In this document: positions 25,588 through 34,605 of the stretch, piece after piece
How positions within the stretch are numbered: position 1 is the stretch's first letter
Layout of the letters: each line of letters begins with the position of its first letter
NCBI GenBank assembly: GCA_029546925.1
Contig: JAKPQM010000026.1
Span: 1-55,807 of the forward strand
Source: Actinomycetes bacterium
GTDB taxonomy: Bacteria > Actinomycetota > Coriobacteriia > Coriobacteriales > Atopobiaceae
Direction of reading: 5' to 3'
DNA length: 55,807 nt
Program-made: the position numbers and the translations under genes
The notes under the pieces: model-generated
Seen by the model: only the letters and a program-made list of their open reading frames with translations
Told to the model about the DNA's origin: nothing
Databases searched by the model: none

Positions 25588-26393
25588 GAGGCGCACCCCC
25601 TCAGCTCGTCGAGCAGGGCTTGCTTGTCGGGCGTGCGCATGAGCGTCTCGCCTATCAGCACCGCATCGACGCCCGCCTCTTCGAGACGCGCCACGTCGTC
25701 ATGCGTCTCGACGCCACTCTCCGAGACGAAGATGCGCTCGGATCCCACGAGCGGCCTGAGATCGATGCTGCGGCCGAAGTCGACCTCGAAGGTGCGCAGA
25801 TCCCGGTTGTTCACGCCCACGACGCGTGCGCCGGCGGAAAGGGCGCGGGGTATCTCATCGGGCTCGTATGCCTCCACAAGTGCGGAAAGGCCCAGCTCAT
25901 GGCAGAGGCCGATATAGCCGGCAAGCTGCTCGTCATCGAGAATCGAGCAGATGAGCAGCACCGCATCTGCTCCGATGCATTTGGCTTGGTAGATCATGAG
26001 CTCGTCTATGACGAAATCCTTGCGGAGCACCGGGATGCCCACGCCGTCCGCGATCGTCGAGAGATGGGCATCCGAACCTTGGAACCAGAACGGTTCGGTG
26101 AGGCAGCTGATCGCCGAAGCGCCTGATCTCTCGTAGTCTCGGGCGATGGCCAGCGGATCGTAGTCCGGCGCAATGAGGCCCTTCGAGGGGCTTGCCTTCT
26201 TGCACTCGCAGATGAACGACATGCCGTCAGCCGAGAGCGCTGCCTCGAACGGGAACCCATGCGGGTCTGCAGCGGCACTCGTCTCGGCACGGCGGATGAT
26301 CTCGGCCGCGCGTCCGGCAGCGCGCAGCTCGGCGATGCGCTCGCGTGCGCGGGCGGCTATGGCTTGGAGTATGTTCTCGCGGTCGGCCATCAT
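25584..26393 (-). CDS. trpC: Indole-3-glycerol phosphate synthase
   Basis: 269 residues from ATG 26393, which overlaps the trpD stop by 4 nt (ATGA); the open frame upstream is only a shadow of trpD. It closes the indole ring with loss of CO2. The catalytic Lys lies in [11 protein letters not shown], the second Lys in VLRKDF, and the phosphate site is VSESGVET plus LIGETLMR. A single-domain TrpC of normal length. Confidence 0.96.
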   Translation of the reverse strand: MMADRENILQAIAARARERIAELRAAGRAAEIIRRAETSAAADPHGFPFEAALSADGMSFICECKKASPSKGLIAPDYDPLAIARDYERSGASAISCLTEPFWFQGSDAHLSTIADGVGIPVLRKDFVIDELMIYQAKCIGADAVLLICSILDDEQLAGYIGLCHELGLSALVEAYEPDEIPRALSAGARVVGVNNRDLRTFEVDFGRSIDLRPLVGSERIFVSESGVETHDDVARLEEAGVDAVLIGETLMRTPDKQALLDELRGCAS

Positions 26394-27413
26394 GCGTTCG
26401 ACTCCTCGATCAGGCCGTCGAGCACGCGTCTCGCCGCGCCGCTTTCGATCTGCGCGCATGCAAGCTCGATGCCTTCGGCAATATCCTGCACAATACCGGC
26501 TGCGAACAGCGCGCATCCAGCGTTGAGAAGGGCGGCGTCGCGCTTCGGTCCGCACTCCTCGCCCGCTAGGATGGCTCGGACGGTCGCGGCGTTCTCCTCG
26601 GGCGTGCCGCCCAGAAGGTCGGACTTCTCGCAGCGCGCGAAGCCGAAGCTCTCGGGCCTGATGACCGTCGTGCGGTAGAAGCCGTCGCGCAGCTCGCAGA
26701 CCGTGGTCGGAGCCGAGAGCGACACCTCGTCCATCTTGTCCTGCCCGTACACCACGAGCGCGCGTCGCACGCCGAGCGCAGCGAGGACCTTGGCAACGGG
26801 CTCGACCAGGTACTCGTCGTAGACGCCGAGCAGGAAGAACGCGGGCTTTGCGGGATTGGTGAGCGGCCCCAGGATGTTGAAGACGGTGCGGAACCCGAGC
26901 TCGCGGCGGATAGGGCCCACATAGCGCATGGCGGGATGGTACTTCTGGGCAAAGAGGAAGCACATGCCAACCCTGTCGAGCAGCCTGCGGCAGGTATCCG
27001 GATCCTGCGATAGGTTCACGCCGAGCGCCTCGAGGCAGTCGGCCGTGCCGCATTGCGAGCTGGCTGCACGGTTGCCGTGCTTGGCCACCTTCGCGCCTGC
27101 GGCCGCGCAGATGAGGGCTGCCGTGGTGGAGATATTGAAGGTGTTCGCACGGTCGCCGCCCGTGCCCACGATCTCGAGCACGTCCATGCCGGGGTGGTCG
27201 ACGGGCGTCGCGAGCTCGCGCATCGCCGCCGCGCAGCCGCTGATCTCATCGATGGTCTCGGCCTTGGCGCTCTTGGTGGAGAGCGCTGCGAGGAATGCCG
27301 CGTTCTGGGTGGACGTGGTCTCGCCCCCCCATGATCTCGAGCATGACGGCGTGCGCCTCGTCGTAGGTGAGGTCGTCTTTCATGACGATCTTCTCGATTG
27401 CCTCCTTGATCAT
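26390..27413 (-). pseudogene. trpD: Anthranilate phosphoribosyltransferase, interrupted by a 1-nt frameshift
   Basis: TrpD joins anthranilate to PRPP. Translation should start at ATG 27413 (AAGGAG 5 nt upstream) and reads [19 protein letters not shown]... to a run of seven G (C7 on the plus strand, 27324-27330). There it leaves the frame. With six G the reading continues [12 protein letters not shown] and joins the downstream frame, which is complete to the stop ([14 protein letters not shown], the PRPP site; [21 protein letters not shown]). The frame from 27223 alone would miss about 63 N-terminal residues with anthranilate-binding helices. All other trp genes are intact, so a sequencing error, slippage expression or a recent mutation are all possible. 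Confidence 0.85.
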
Positions 27414-27428
27414 CTGTGCTCCTTTCCG

Positions 27429-28025
27429 CTAATCGCGCCTGGTCATTGGGAAACTCCGTACGACTCGGATGAAGTTGGCGAGCATGGCGCGCCCGTCGGG
27501 CGTGAGGATGCTCTCGGGATGGAATTGGAGTCCGAAGGTCGGATGGCTCTCGTGGGCAACCGCCATGATCTCGCCGGTCTGGCTCTCGGCAACCACCCGC
27601 AGGCACGCGGGCAGCGTCTGCGCTTCCGCCTCGAGCGAGTGGTAGCGTCCCACCTTGGCGGGCATGCGCAGGCCGTCGAAGAGCGGGCAGCGGTTCTCGA
27701 AGAGGATCAGAGAGCTCTTTCCGTGCATTATGCGGGGCGCATGGACGATGGTGCCGCCGAATGCCTCGCATATGGCCTGATGGCCGAGGCACACCCCGAG
27801 GATGGGCACGGTGCCCGAGAGGGTGCGCACGAGCTCCTCGCAGATACCGGCGTCGGCAGGACGGCCCGGTCCCGGAGAGAGCAGGATGGCCTCGGGATCG
27901 AGGGCCGACACCTCGCCGACCGCGAGGGCGTCGTTGCGTACCACGCGGATGTCGGGGACGAGCTCTCCCACGAGCTGGAAGAGGTTGTACGAGAAGCTGT
28001 CGTAGTTGTCGATGAGCACGATCAT
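27429..28025 (-). CDS. trpG: Anthranilate synthase component II (glutamine amidotransferase)
   Basis: 198 residues from ATG 28025, overlapping the trpE stop by 4 nt (ATGA); an earlier start is only a shadow of trpE. It releases ammonia from glutamine for TrpE. The catalytic Cys is in GVCLGHQAI and the His/Glu in FHPES. The start MIVLIDNYDSFSYNL is canonical. No sign of a fused TrpD domain. Confidence 0.97.
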   Translation of the reverse strand: MIVLIDNYDSFSYNLFQLVGELVPDIRVVRNDALAVGEVSALDPEAILLSPGPGRPADAGICEELVRTLSGTVPILGVCLGHQAICEAFGGTIVHAPRIMHGKSSLILFENRCPLFDGLRMPAKVGRYHSLEAEAQTLPACLRVVAESQTGEIMAVAHESHPTFGLQFHPESILTPDGRAMLANFIRVVRSFPMTRRD

Positions 28026-29527
28026 GCGAGGCCCCCTTCCGACTCGCGCAGGGCTGCGATGACCGCTTGGGCCTTGTGGAGGCATTCCTCGTGCTCGCGC
28101 TCGGGCACGCTGTCGGCGACGATGCCCGCTCCCGATTGCACGCATACCTCGCCGCCCTTTTTGTAGGCGAGGCGGATGCCGATGCAGGTGTCGAGGTTGC
28201 CCGCGAAGTCGAGGTAGCCTACGGCTCCTCCGTAGATGCCGCGCTTGGCGCCTTCGAGTTCTTGGATGATCTGGCAGGCGCGGAGCTTGGGAGCGCCCGA
28301 GAGCGTGCCCGCCGGCAGGATGGCGTCGATCGTATCGATAGCGTCGTAGTCTTTGGAGATTTGCGCCGAGACCGTCGAGCCGAGGTGCATCACGTGGCTG
28401 AAGCGCAGCACCTGCAGGTAGCTCTCAACCTGCACGCTTCCCATCTCGGCGATGCGGCCGAGGTCATTGCGGCCCAAGTCGACGAGCATGTTATGCTCGG
28501 CGAGCTCCTTCTCGTCTGACAGCAGCTCGCGTTCGAGTGCCTCGTCCTCATCGGCCGTGGCGCCTCTCGGACGCGTTCCCGCGAGCGGATAGGTGAAGAG
28601 CTTCCCGTCGGACAGGCGTGCGAGCGTCTCGGGGGATGCGCCCGCGATCTCCACATGGTCGCTCGTGAAGTAGAACATGTAGGGCGAGGGGTTGGTGGCG
28701 CGCAGCACGCGGTACGTGTCGAAGAGGCTGCCCGAGGCCTGTGCCGTGATGGGATTGGAGAGCACGACCTGGAAGATGTCTCCCTCTACGATGCGGTCCT
28801 TCGCCTTCATGACCATCTGGGAGAACGCTTCCCTGTTGAGGCGGGGCTCAGGCTCGCTCAGCAGGGAGAGCGGCTCGAAGCTGCAGCGCCTGCCCTCGCG
28901 TATGACGTGCTCGAGATGGTCGAGCTGGGAAACGGCCTGCTTGTACGCCAGCTCGAGATCGGGCTCGTCCACGCACACATTTGCGATGAGGATGACCTTC
29001 TGAAGATAGGTGTCGAAGACCACGAGCTGCTCGAAGAGCATGAGATCGACATCGAGGAAGTCCTCGTGGCCAAGGCCCGGACGGCGCAGCATCGGTTCGG
29101 CATACTTGAGGTAGTCGTAGGCGAAATATCCCACGAGACCTCCGCAGAAGGGCGGGAGCCCTTCGAGCCGCGGCGCGCGGTTGGCATCGATCACCTGGCG
29201 GAGAAACGGGCCCGGATGCTCTACCCGGTGCGTTTCCACCACGGGATCGGCACCCTCGACGTTGGCGAGCACGCGGAGCCTTCCGTCGAGGCAGCTGATC
29301 TCCATGGTGGGGTTGGCGCCGATAAACGAGTAGCGGCCCCAATGCTGGTCCGCCTCCGCGCTTTCGAGCATGAACACGTGGCTCGACTGGGCGCGCAGCG
29401 CACGCAGGACCTCGACGGTGGTGAAGCTGTCGGCGTAGAGCTCGCGCTTGACGGGCACGCGGCGATATCCTTTTGCCGCTAGGTCGCGTACATGCCCAAG
29501 CGATGGTGTTACCTGCGGTAATGCCAT
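28022..29527 (-). CDS. trpE: Anthranilate synthase component I
   Basis: 501 residues from ATG 29527, after GGGAGGG; the open frame upstream covers the T-box leader and is not translated. It makes anthranilate from chorismate with ammonia from TrpG. The N-terminal tryptophan-feedback region is present (VFMLESAEADQHWGRYSFIG carries the LLES-like motif). The C-terminal chorismate-binding domain carries YPLAGTRPRG, DEKELAEHNMLVDLGRND and GTLSGAPK. First gene of trpEGDCFBA, controlled at RNA level by the upstream T-box and probably by feedback inhibition. Confidence 0.97.
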   Translation of the reverse strand: MALPQVTPSLGHVRDLAAKGYRRVPVKRELYADSFTTVEVLRALRAQSSHVFMLESAEADQHWGRYSFIGANPTMEISCLDGRLRVLANVEGADPVVETHRVEHPGPFLRQVIDANRAPRLEGLPPFCGGLVGYFAYDYLKYAEPMLRRPGLGHEDFLDVDLMLFEQLVVFDTYLQKVILIANVCVDEPDLELAYKQAVSQLDHLEHVIREGRRCSFEPLSLLSEPEPRLNREAFSQMVMKAKDRIVEGDIFQVVLSNPITAQASGSLFDTYRVLRATNPSPYMFYFTSDHVEIAGASPETLARLSDGKLFTYPLAGTRPRGATADEDEALERELLSDEKELAEHNMLVDLGRNDLGRIAEMGSVQVESYLQVLRFSHVMHLGSTVSAQISKDYDAIDTIDAILPAGTLSGAPKLRACQIIQELEGAKRGIYGGAVGYLDFAGNLDTCIGIRLAYKKGGEVCVQSGAGIVADSVPEREHEECLHKAQAVIAALRESEGGLA

Positions 29528-29561
29528 GAGCGTCCCTCCCTTCGGACGGGACGGGCCCGGC

Positions 29562-29820
29562 ATGATAAAGCCCGTCCCGGACGTATGGTTCGTCCAAGGA
29601 CGGGCTCGTGTGAGCTCGCGGTGCCACCTTGGTTCGGGGGAGAATGCCCCCGCGCTCTCGGATGCAAGCACATCCTGGCACGTGACGTGTGCCCTACGTC
29701 GCAGCCTACTGGGTTGCCCGTTCGGTGCGCCCTCGGCGGCCCAATCAACGTCCCGCATCTCGTCCTGGCTCGCACCGTCCCAGGCTCGCTCCTCGCGCGT
29801 GCGACGTCTACCTTCCGCCT
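29562..29820 (-). promoter_or_regulatory. T-box riboswitch sensing tRNA-Trp
   Basis: The T-box AAGGTGGCACCGCGAG is at 29630-29615. Its UGGC can pair with the GCCA end of tRNA-Trp, whose discriminator base is G in bacteria. Stem I: GGCGG (29819-29815) pairs with CCGCC (29739-29735), and GACGTC (29808-29803) with GACGTT (29752-29747). The loop between these helices holds AAGGTA on one side and GATTGGG on the other, with specifier TGG at 29743-29741, followed by G as usual. The terminator is AGCCCGTCC (29606-29598) with GGACGGGCT (29577-29569), then TTATC. Uncharged tRNA-Trp should stabilise the antiterminator and switch on trpE to trpA. Confidence 0.9.
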
Positions 29821-29961
29821 CATCGGTTTGGTGACGCTTGTCGGTCTTGCTTTACTGTAGCAGGGAGACGAATCCATGGGTGGGACCAACAAACCAGTTT
29901 TTTAATTCGAAACACGATGTTCCCCGGCCGCCGCGCCCCATCCTTTCTGCTATCATGCTTG

Positions 29962-29967
29962 TATAAT
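29962..29967 (+). promoter_or_regulatory. Consensus -10 box for the DUF454 gene
   Basis: TATAAT lies 20 nt before ATG 29987 and is followed by AGAAGGAG. A convincing -35 at normal spacing was not found. Confidence 0.4.
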
Positions 29968-29986
29968 AGTTAGAAGGAGTTAACTT

Positions 29987-30373
29987 ATGGACCGTCCGAA
30001 CGCGCTTAAACGGGGCGCATCCGTGGTTGCGGGACTCATCTTCTTCGGCATGGGAACCGTGGGCATCTTCCTGCCCATCCTCCCCACTGTCCCGCTCTAT
30101 ATGCTTGCGGGTATCTGCCTTGCGCGTGGATCTGCACGCCTGAATGCATGGTTCGAGAGCACGGGCTTCTATAAGGAGCACGCGCTGCCCATCCGCGAGG
30201 GCAGGGGCATGACCCTGCGCTCCAAGATCACATCGTTTGTCGCCATCACGCTGTTTCTGGGCTTCGGCTTCTATATGATGCGCAACACGCCCGCCAAGTG
30301 GATCCTTATCGCGGTCATCGTGTTCCATGCATGGCTCTTCTTCCTGCATCTTCCCACCCGTGAGGATGCGTGA
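29987..30373 (+). CDS. DUF454 (YbaN-like) small membrane protein
   Basis: 128 residues; ATG 29987 is preceded by AAGGAG. It has the family hallmark GTVGIFLPILPTVPLYMLAGICLARGS across the first two membrane helices (about 10-45). Two further helices follow in the last 50 residues. DUF454 proteins are inner-membrane proteins without an assigned reaction, sometimes found near heme or metal genes. It is monocistronic and ends at the edge of a tandem repeat. Confidence 0.88.
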   Translation: MDRPNALKRGASVVAGLIFFGMGTVGIFLPILPTVPLYMLAGICLARGSARLNAWFESTGFYKEHALPIREGRGMTLRSKITSFVAITLFLGFGFYMMRNTPAKWILIAVIVFHAWLFFLHLPTREDA

Positions 30374-30526
30374 ACGGAGGGACGGGGGCTTTGTTCATTC
30401 GTGACGAATGACCTGTCCCCTTGTCACGGATGCGGGGGACTCGCTGGCGGGTGAACGGAGGGACGGGGGCTTTGTTCATTCGTGACGAATGACCTGTCCC
30501 CTTGTCACGGATGCGGAGGACTCGCT
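30370..30526. repeat. Tandem pair of 76-bp repeats (GGGACGGGGGCTTTG family)
   Basis: Units 30370-30445 and 30451-30526 are identical except for one base (GCGGGGGACT versus GCGGAGGACT) and lie 81 bp apart. Each starts GTGAACGGAGGGACGGGGGC and contains the hairpin TCATTCG-TGA-CGAATGA and a CCTGTCCCC that can pair with GGGACGGGG. The core matches the pair at 17026-17182. They lie between two plus-strand genes and may form strong RNA hairpins. Confidence 0.85.
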
Positions 30527-30572
30527 AATAAGTTTGCATGTTCTAACTAATCAAGCTACCAGAGGAGGAATC

Positions 30573-32372
30573 ATGGCAGAGGAGAAGAAGCGGGGCACGG
30601 TAGCGCGCCTGCTCGATTTTGCGGGGGATCGGCGTGGGCTCACCTATGTCGGCTGCATGCTCTCAGCGGCATCGATGGTGCTCAGCATGGTGCCCTACGT
30701 GTGCATCTGGCTTGCGATCCGCGACCTTGTAGCCGTGGCGCCGAATTGGGCCGAGGCTGCAAGCGTGGCGGGTTACGGCTGGGCGGCGTTCGGCTTCGCG
30801 ATGGGAGGCATCCTGGTCTACTTCGGTGCGCTCATGTGCACCCACCTCGCTGCGTTCCGCACCGCGACCAATATCCGCAAACGCTGCATGGAGCACCTCT
30901 CGAAGGCGCCGCTCGGCTATTTCGATACGCACGCCTCGGGCCTGCTCCGCCGCCGCATCGATGGCGCGGCCAGCCAGACCGAGACGCTGCTCGCGCACAA
31001 CCTCGCCGACGTCACGGGCACGGCGGCGATGTTTGTCGCCCTGCTCGTGCTGCTGTCCGTCTTCGATTGGCGCATGGGCGCCGCCTGCCTTCTGGCGGTG
31101 CTCATCTCCTTCGGTACGCTGTTCATGATGATGGGCGGTAGAAACGCCGGCCTCATGGCCGAATACTATGATGCGCTCGACCATGCGAGCAAGGCGGGCA
31201 TCGAATATGTGCGCGGCATCCCGGTGGTCAAGGTCTTCCAACAGACGGTCTATTCGTTCCGCGCATTCAAGGAAGCCATCGACGCATACTCCGAGAAGGC
31301 CTCGTATTACCAAGGGGTTGTCTGCAAGAAACCGCAGTCTGTGAACCTCACCATCACCGAGGGCGCCTTCGTGCTGCTCGTGCCGGCGGCGCTCCTCATC
31401 GCTCCCGGAGCGCTTGCCTCGGGCTCCTTCGCGGGCTTCGTGGCCAATTTCGCCTTCTATGCGATCTTCTCGGCGGTGCTTTCCACGGCGCTCGCCAAGA
31501 TCATGTTCGCCGCAGGCGGCCTCATGCAGGCGGGAGATGCCTTGAAGCGCGTCGAGGAGGTCCTCTCCGCGCCCACGCTGCCGATAAGCGATGATCCCCA
31601 GATGCCTGCCGATAACTCCATCGGCTTCGAGAACGTGTCCTTCACGTACGAGGGTTCGGAGCTGCCCGCACTCGGCGGTGTAACCTTCTCGGTGGAACCG
31701 GGCCAGACCGTTGCCCTCGTGGGCCCGTCGGGTGGCGGCAAGACCACGGCAGCGAGCCTCATCCCGCGCTTCTGGGATGTGGCCGACGGCTCGGTCAGGG
31801 TCGGCGGCGTCGATGTGCGCGACATGGATCCGCACGTCCTCATGGACCGCGTGGCCTTCGTCTTCCAGAACACGAGGCTCTTCTCGACGACGATCCTCGA
31901 GAATGTCCGCGCGGCACGCCCCGATGCAAGCCGTGAGGAGGTGCTCGAGGCGCTCCACGCCGCTCAGTGCGACGATATCCTCGAGAAGCTTCCCGAGGGC
32001 GTCGATACCGAGATCGGCAGCGCCGGGACCTATCTCTCCGGTGGCGAGCAGCAACGCGTGTCGCTTGCCCGCGCCATCCTCAAGGATGCCCCGATCGTCG
32101 TGCTCGACGAGGCCACGGCGTTTGCCGATCCCGAGAACGAGGTGCTCATCCAGAGGGCGCTCGCCCGTCTCATGGAGGGGCGTACCGTGGTGATGATCGC
32201 ACATCGGCTCTCCACCGTCGTAGGTGCCGACCGCATCATCGTGCTCGATCGGGGCCGCGTCGTGGAGGCGGGCAGCCACACCGGGCTTGTTTTTGCCGAC
32301 GGCCTCTACGCACACATGTGGGCAGACTATCGGATCGCAGCGCAGTGGAAGATCAAGAAGGAGGTGGCCTAG
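30573..32372 (+). CDS. ABC transporter, fused type (first of second pair)
   Basis: 599 residues from ATG 30573 (GAGGAGG upstream); the open frame before it crosses the repeats. The membrane domain covers about 20-320. The ATPase domain has Walker A VALVGPSGGGKTTAAS, signature LSGGEQQRVSLARAIL, Walker B IVVLDEATAFADPENE and the switch His in MIAHRLSTV. The Asp after Walker B sits in AFADPENE instead of the usual SxLD, a feature of siderophore-type exporter/importer halves such as the IrtA/YbtP group. The next gene starts at the base after its stop, so the two form a heterodimer. The substrate is inferred only loosely (possibly siderophore-related). Confidence 0.85.
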   Translation: MAEEKKRGTVARLLDFAGDRRGLTYVGCMLSAASMVLSMVPYVCIWLAIRDLVAVAPNWAEAASVAGYGWAAFGFAMGGILVYFGALMCTHLAAFRTATNIRKRCMEHLSKAPLGYFDTHASGLLRRRIDGAASQTETLLAHNLADVTGTAAMFVALLVLLSVFDWRMGAACLLAVLISFGTLFMMMGGRNAGLMAEYYDALDHASKAGIEYVRGIPVVKVFQQTVYSFRAFKEAIDAYSEKASYYQGVVCKKPQSVNLTITEGAFVLLVPAALLIAPGALASGSFAGFVANFAFYAIFSAVLSTALAKIMFAAGGLMQAGDALKRVEEVLSAPTLPISDDPQMPADNSIGFENVSFTYEGSELPALGGVTFSVEPGQTVALVGPSGGGKTTAASLIPRFWDVADGSVRVGGVDVRDMDPHVLMDRVAFVFQNTRLFSTTILENVRAARPDASREEVLEALHAAQCDDILEKLPEGVDTEIGSAGTYLSGGEQQRVSLARAILKDAPIVVLDEATAFADPENEVLIQRALARLMEGRTVVMIAHRLSTVVGADRIIVLDRGRVVEAGSHTGLVFADGLYAHMWADYRIAAQWKIKKEVA

Positions 32373-34121
32373 ATGCTGTTTGGCGAGAAATTCCGCAAGA
32401 AGTATGCGCTCACCGAGGCCGGCGAGGCCAACGTCAAGAAGGGCGTCTTCTGGACAGCGGTCACGAACCTGCTGGTCATAGCGGGCATCTCCTTCCTCTA
32501 CCTGCTCATGCAGGGTTTCATGGCAACGCTTACCGGCGGTACGCCGCTTCCTGCCGCCCTGCCCTATATCGCGGGCGTCATCGCATTCGTCGCGTTGTCG
32601 TATCTTACGCACTACCAGCAGTACCACTACACCTATTCGGTGGTCTACGACGAGGTCGGAGCCGTCCGGACCAACCTTGCCGAACGCCTCCGCAAGCTCC
32701 CGCTCTCGTTCTTCGCCCGTCGTGATCTTGCGGAGCTCACCGAGACGATGATGGGCGATGTCGATCGCTTGGAGCATGTGTGGAGCCACGTCTTGGGCTA
32801 CCTCTATGGCAGCTACATCTCCACGGCTGTCGTCGCCGTGATGGTTCTCGCCTATGACTGGCGCCTCGCCATCGCGTGCCTCTGGGGCGTGCCCGTGGCA
32901 TTCGCCCTGCTCTTCGGCTCGCGCAAGATCTTCGATTCCTATGGGCGCCGTGCCAAGAAGGCCGCTCTTGCCGTTGCCGACGACATCCAGGAGACGCTCG
33001 AGGGCATGCGCGAGATCCGCGCCACCAATCAGGAGGCCCGCTATCTTGCCCATGTCAATGCGGGCATCGATGAGGCCGAGCGCCGCATGGAGGAGGCCGA
33101 ACTCCGCACGGGCATCTTCGTCAATGCGGCGAGCGTCATCATGCGCCTCGGCATGGCTACGACCGTGCTCGTGGGAGCGAACCTCATCCTCTCGGGCAGC
33201 ATCGATTTCATGACGTTCTTCATGTTCCTGATGATGGTCACCCGCATCTACGCCCCGTTCGATCAGTCGCTCGCGCTCATCGCCGAGATCTTCGTCTCCG
33301 ATGTCTCGGTCAAGCGCCTGAACGAGGTGTTCGATGCGTCTGTGGCCACGGGCAGCGAGGATTTCTCGCCCCAAGGTCATGACGTGGTCTTCGATGGCGT
33401 GGGCTTCGCGTACGGCGGTCAGGATGGGGCCGTGCTCGAAGCCGTCTCGTTCACCGCGCGTGAGGGCGAGGTCACGGCACTTGTCGGCCCGTCCGGCTCG
33501 GGCAAGTCGACCTGCGCACGCTTGGCGGCGCGCCTTTGGGACCACGATGCCGGATCGCTTACCGTGGGCGGTATCGAGGTGCTCGATGTCGATCCCGAGA
33601 CGCTTATGGGGGACTTCTCCATGGTTTTCCAGGACGTAACGCTCTTCGATGATACGGTGATGGAGAATATCCGCCTGGGCCGCCGCGGCGCCTCCGATGA
33701 GGAGGTCCTTGCAGCTGCCGCTGCTGCGAACTGCGATGAATTCGTCTCGCGGCTTGCCGAGGGCTACGCCACGCCTATCGGCGAGAACGGCGCGCGGCTC
33801 TCCGGCGGCGAGCGCCAGCGCATCTCCATCGCCCGCGCCCTGCTCAAAGATGCGCCGATCGTGCTGCTCGACGAGGCCACAGCGTCGCTCGACATCGAGA
33901 ACGAGACCAAGGTCCAAGCTGCGCTGTCGAGGCTGCTCGCGGGAAAGACCGTGCTCGTGATCGCTCACCGCATGAGGACCGTCATGGGCGCCGACAAGAT
34001 CGTGGTGCTCGATGACGGTCGCGTGGTCGAGCAGGGCGCGCCAGCCGAGCTGCGCGCTGCAGGCGGCACCTTTGCGCGCATGGTCGAGTTGCAGGGTGCG
34101 AGCGCCAGCTGGTCGGTATGA
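32373..34121 (+). CDS. ABC transporter, fused type (second of second pair)
   Basis: 582 residues, ATG 32373 directly after the TAG of its partner. The membrane domain covers about 25-300. ATPase domain: Walker A LVGPSGSGKSTCARLA, signature LSGGERQRISIARALL, Walker B IVLLDEATASLDIENE, switch His in VIAHRMRTV. The catalytic residues are intact. The start (KKYALTEAGEANVKKGVFW) resembles the second half of IrtAB-like pairs. The gene ends with a strong terminator. The substrate is not known. Confidence 0.85.
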   Translation: MLFGEKFRKKYALTEAGEANVKKGVFWTAVTNLLVIAGISFLYLLMQGFMATLTGGTPLPAALPYIAGVIAFVALSYLTHYQQYHYTYSVVYDEVGAVRTNLAERLRKLPLSFFARRDLAELTETMMGDVDRLEHVWSHVLGYLYGSYISTAVVAVMVLAYDWRLAIACLWGVPVAFALLFGSRKIFDSYGRRAKKAALAVADDIQETLEGMREIRATNQEARYLAHVNAGIDEAERRMEEAELRTGIFVNAASVIMRLGMATTVLVGANLILSGSIDFMTFFMFLMMVTRIYAPFDQSLALIAEIFVSDVSVKRLNEVFDASVATGSEDFSPQGHDVVFDGVGFAYGGQDGAVLEAVSFTAREGEVTALVGPSGSGKSTCARLAARLWDHDAGSLTVGGIEVLDVDPETLMGDFSMVFQDVTLFDDTVMENIRLGRRGASDEEVLAAAAAANCDEFVSRLAEGYATPIGENGARLSGGERQRISIARALLKDAPIVLLDEATASLDIENETKVQAALSRLLAGKTVLVIAHRMRTVMGADKIVVLDDGRVVEQGAPAELRAAGGTFARMVELQGASASWSV

Positions 34122-34143
34122 CCACGACGCTTCTCCTAGCATA

Positions 34144-34178
34144 GGACCGTGGCATGTTGCCTTGCCACGGTCCTCTTC
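34144..34178 (+). terminator. Terminator after the second ABC pair
   Basis: GGACCGTGGCA (34144-34154) and TGCCACGGTCC (34163-34173) form an 11-bp perfect stem with an 8-nt loop, followed by TCTTC. It lies 22 nt after the stop. Confidence 0.8.
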
Positions 34179-34331
34179 ACCATTTCCATGCAATAGCATG
34201 TAGAGGATTTCTCCTGCTCTATCGGCATCGAACCTTCAAGCGCCCCCGCCGATACCCGGAGTTGGGAAGAGACCCATGACGACGCCCGGATGGATCATCT
34301 CATCGAGGAAGGCGCGATCCCGCGAGCGAAC

Positions 34332-34550
34332 GCCCCCTCCGTCTGCTCATCGACACCGATGCCTGGATCGCCCTCAAGTATCTCCCCATGCATCCGGACC
34401 TCGGGGACAACCTTGCGGTCTGTGCCTGCAAGAGGGCGGGGGCAGACTATCTCGCCGCCAACGATCGGCAGCTCATAGCCAATGCGGATGCAGCGGCGAA
34501 GACGCCCGAGCAGATGCTTCCCTGCTGGGACTTCGCCCGCGATAGGCGGC
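34332..34550 (+). pseudogene. PIN-domain (VapC-like) toxin remnant
   Basis: The frame reads LLIDTDAWIALKYL, the first beta strand and Asp of a PIN domain, and jumps at once to DNLAVCACKRAGADYLAAND and RQLIANADAAAKTPEQML. The latter matches the end of PIN proteins (ACA...ADYxVTxD ... TPxEFL). The middle of the domain, with the other catalytic acids, is missing, and no proper start is seen. Just upstream, other frames (MDHLIEEGAIPRA) may be the end of an antitoxin. It is a decayed toxin-antitoxin module directly beside the MITE-like element. Confidence 0.45.
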
Positions 34551-34605
34551 TTGTCCCGTGCTGCGGGCATAGCCGCAGCCCCGACTGCACCCCTCGTCGT
34601 GACGA

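Noticed and set aside
28026-28145. Longer TrpG starting at 28145
   Set aside because: The extra 40 residues are a basic shadow of trpE. ATG 28025 with the ATGA overlap is the proper start.
30370-30526. CRISPR array
   Set aside because: Two near-identical abutting units with a 5-nt gap. No spacers.
30535-30565. DtxR-type operator upstream of the second ABC pair
   Set aside because: TTCTAACTAATC resembles only half of the consensus and has no second half.
30663-34199. 1178-codon open frame on the minus strand
   Set aside because: It lies exactly opposite the two ABC genes, is rich in His/Arg/Asp/Glu as expected for the complement of high-GC coding DNA, and shows no domain motifs.
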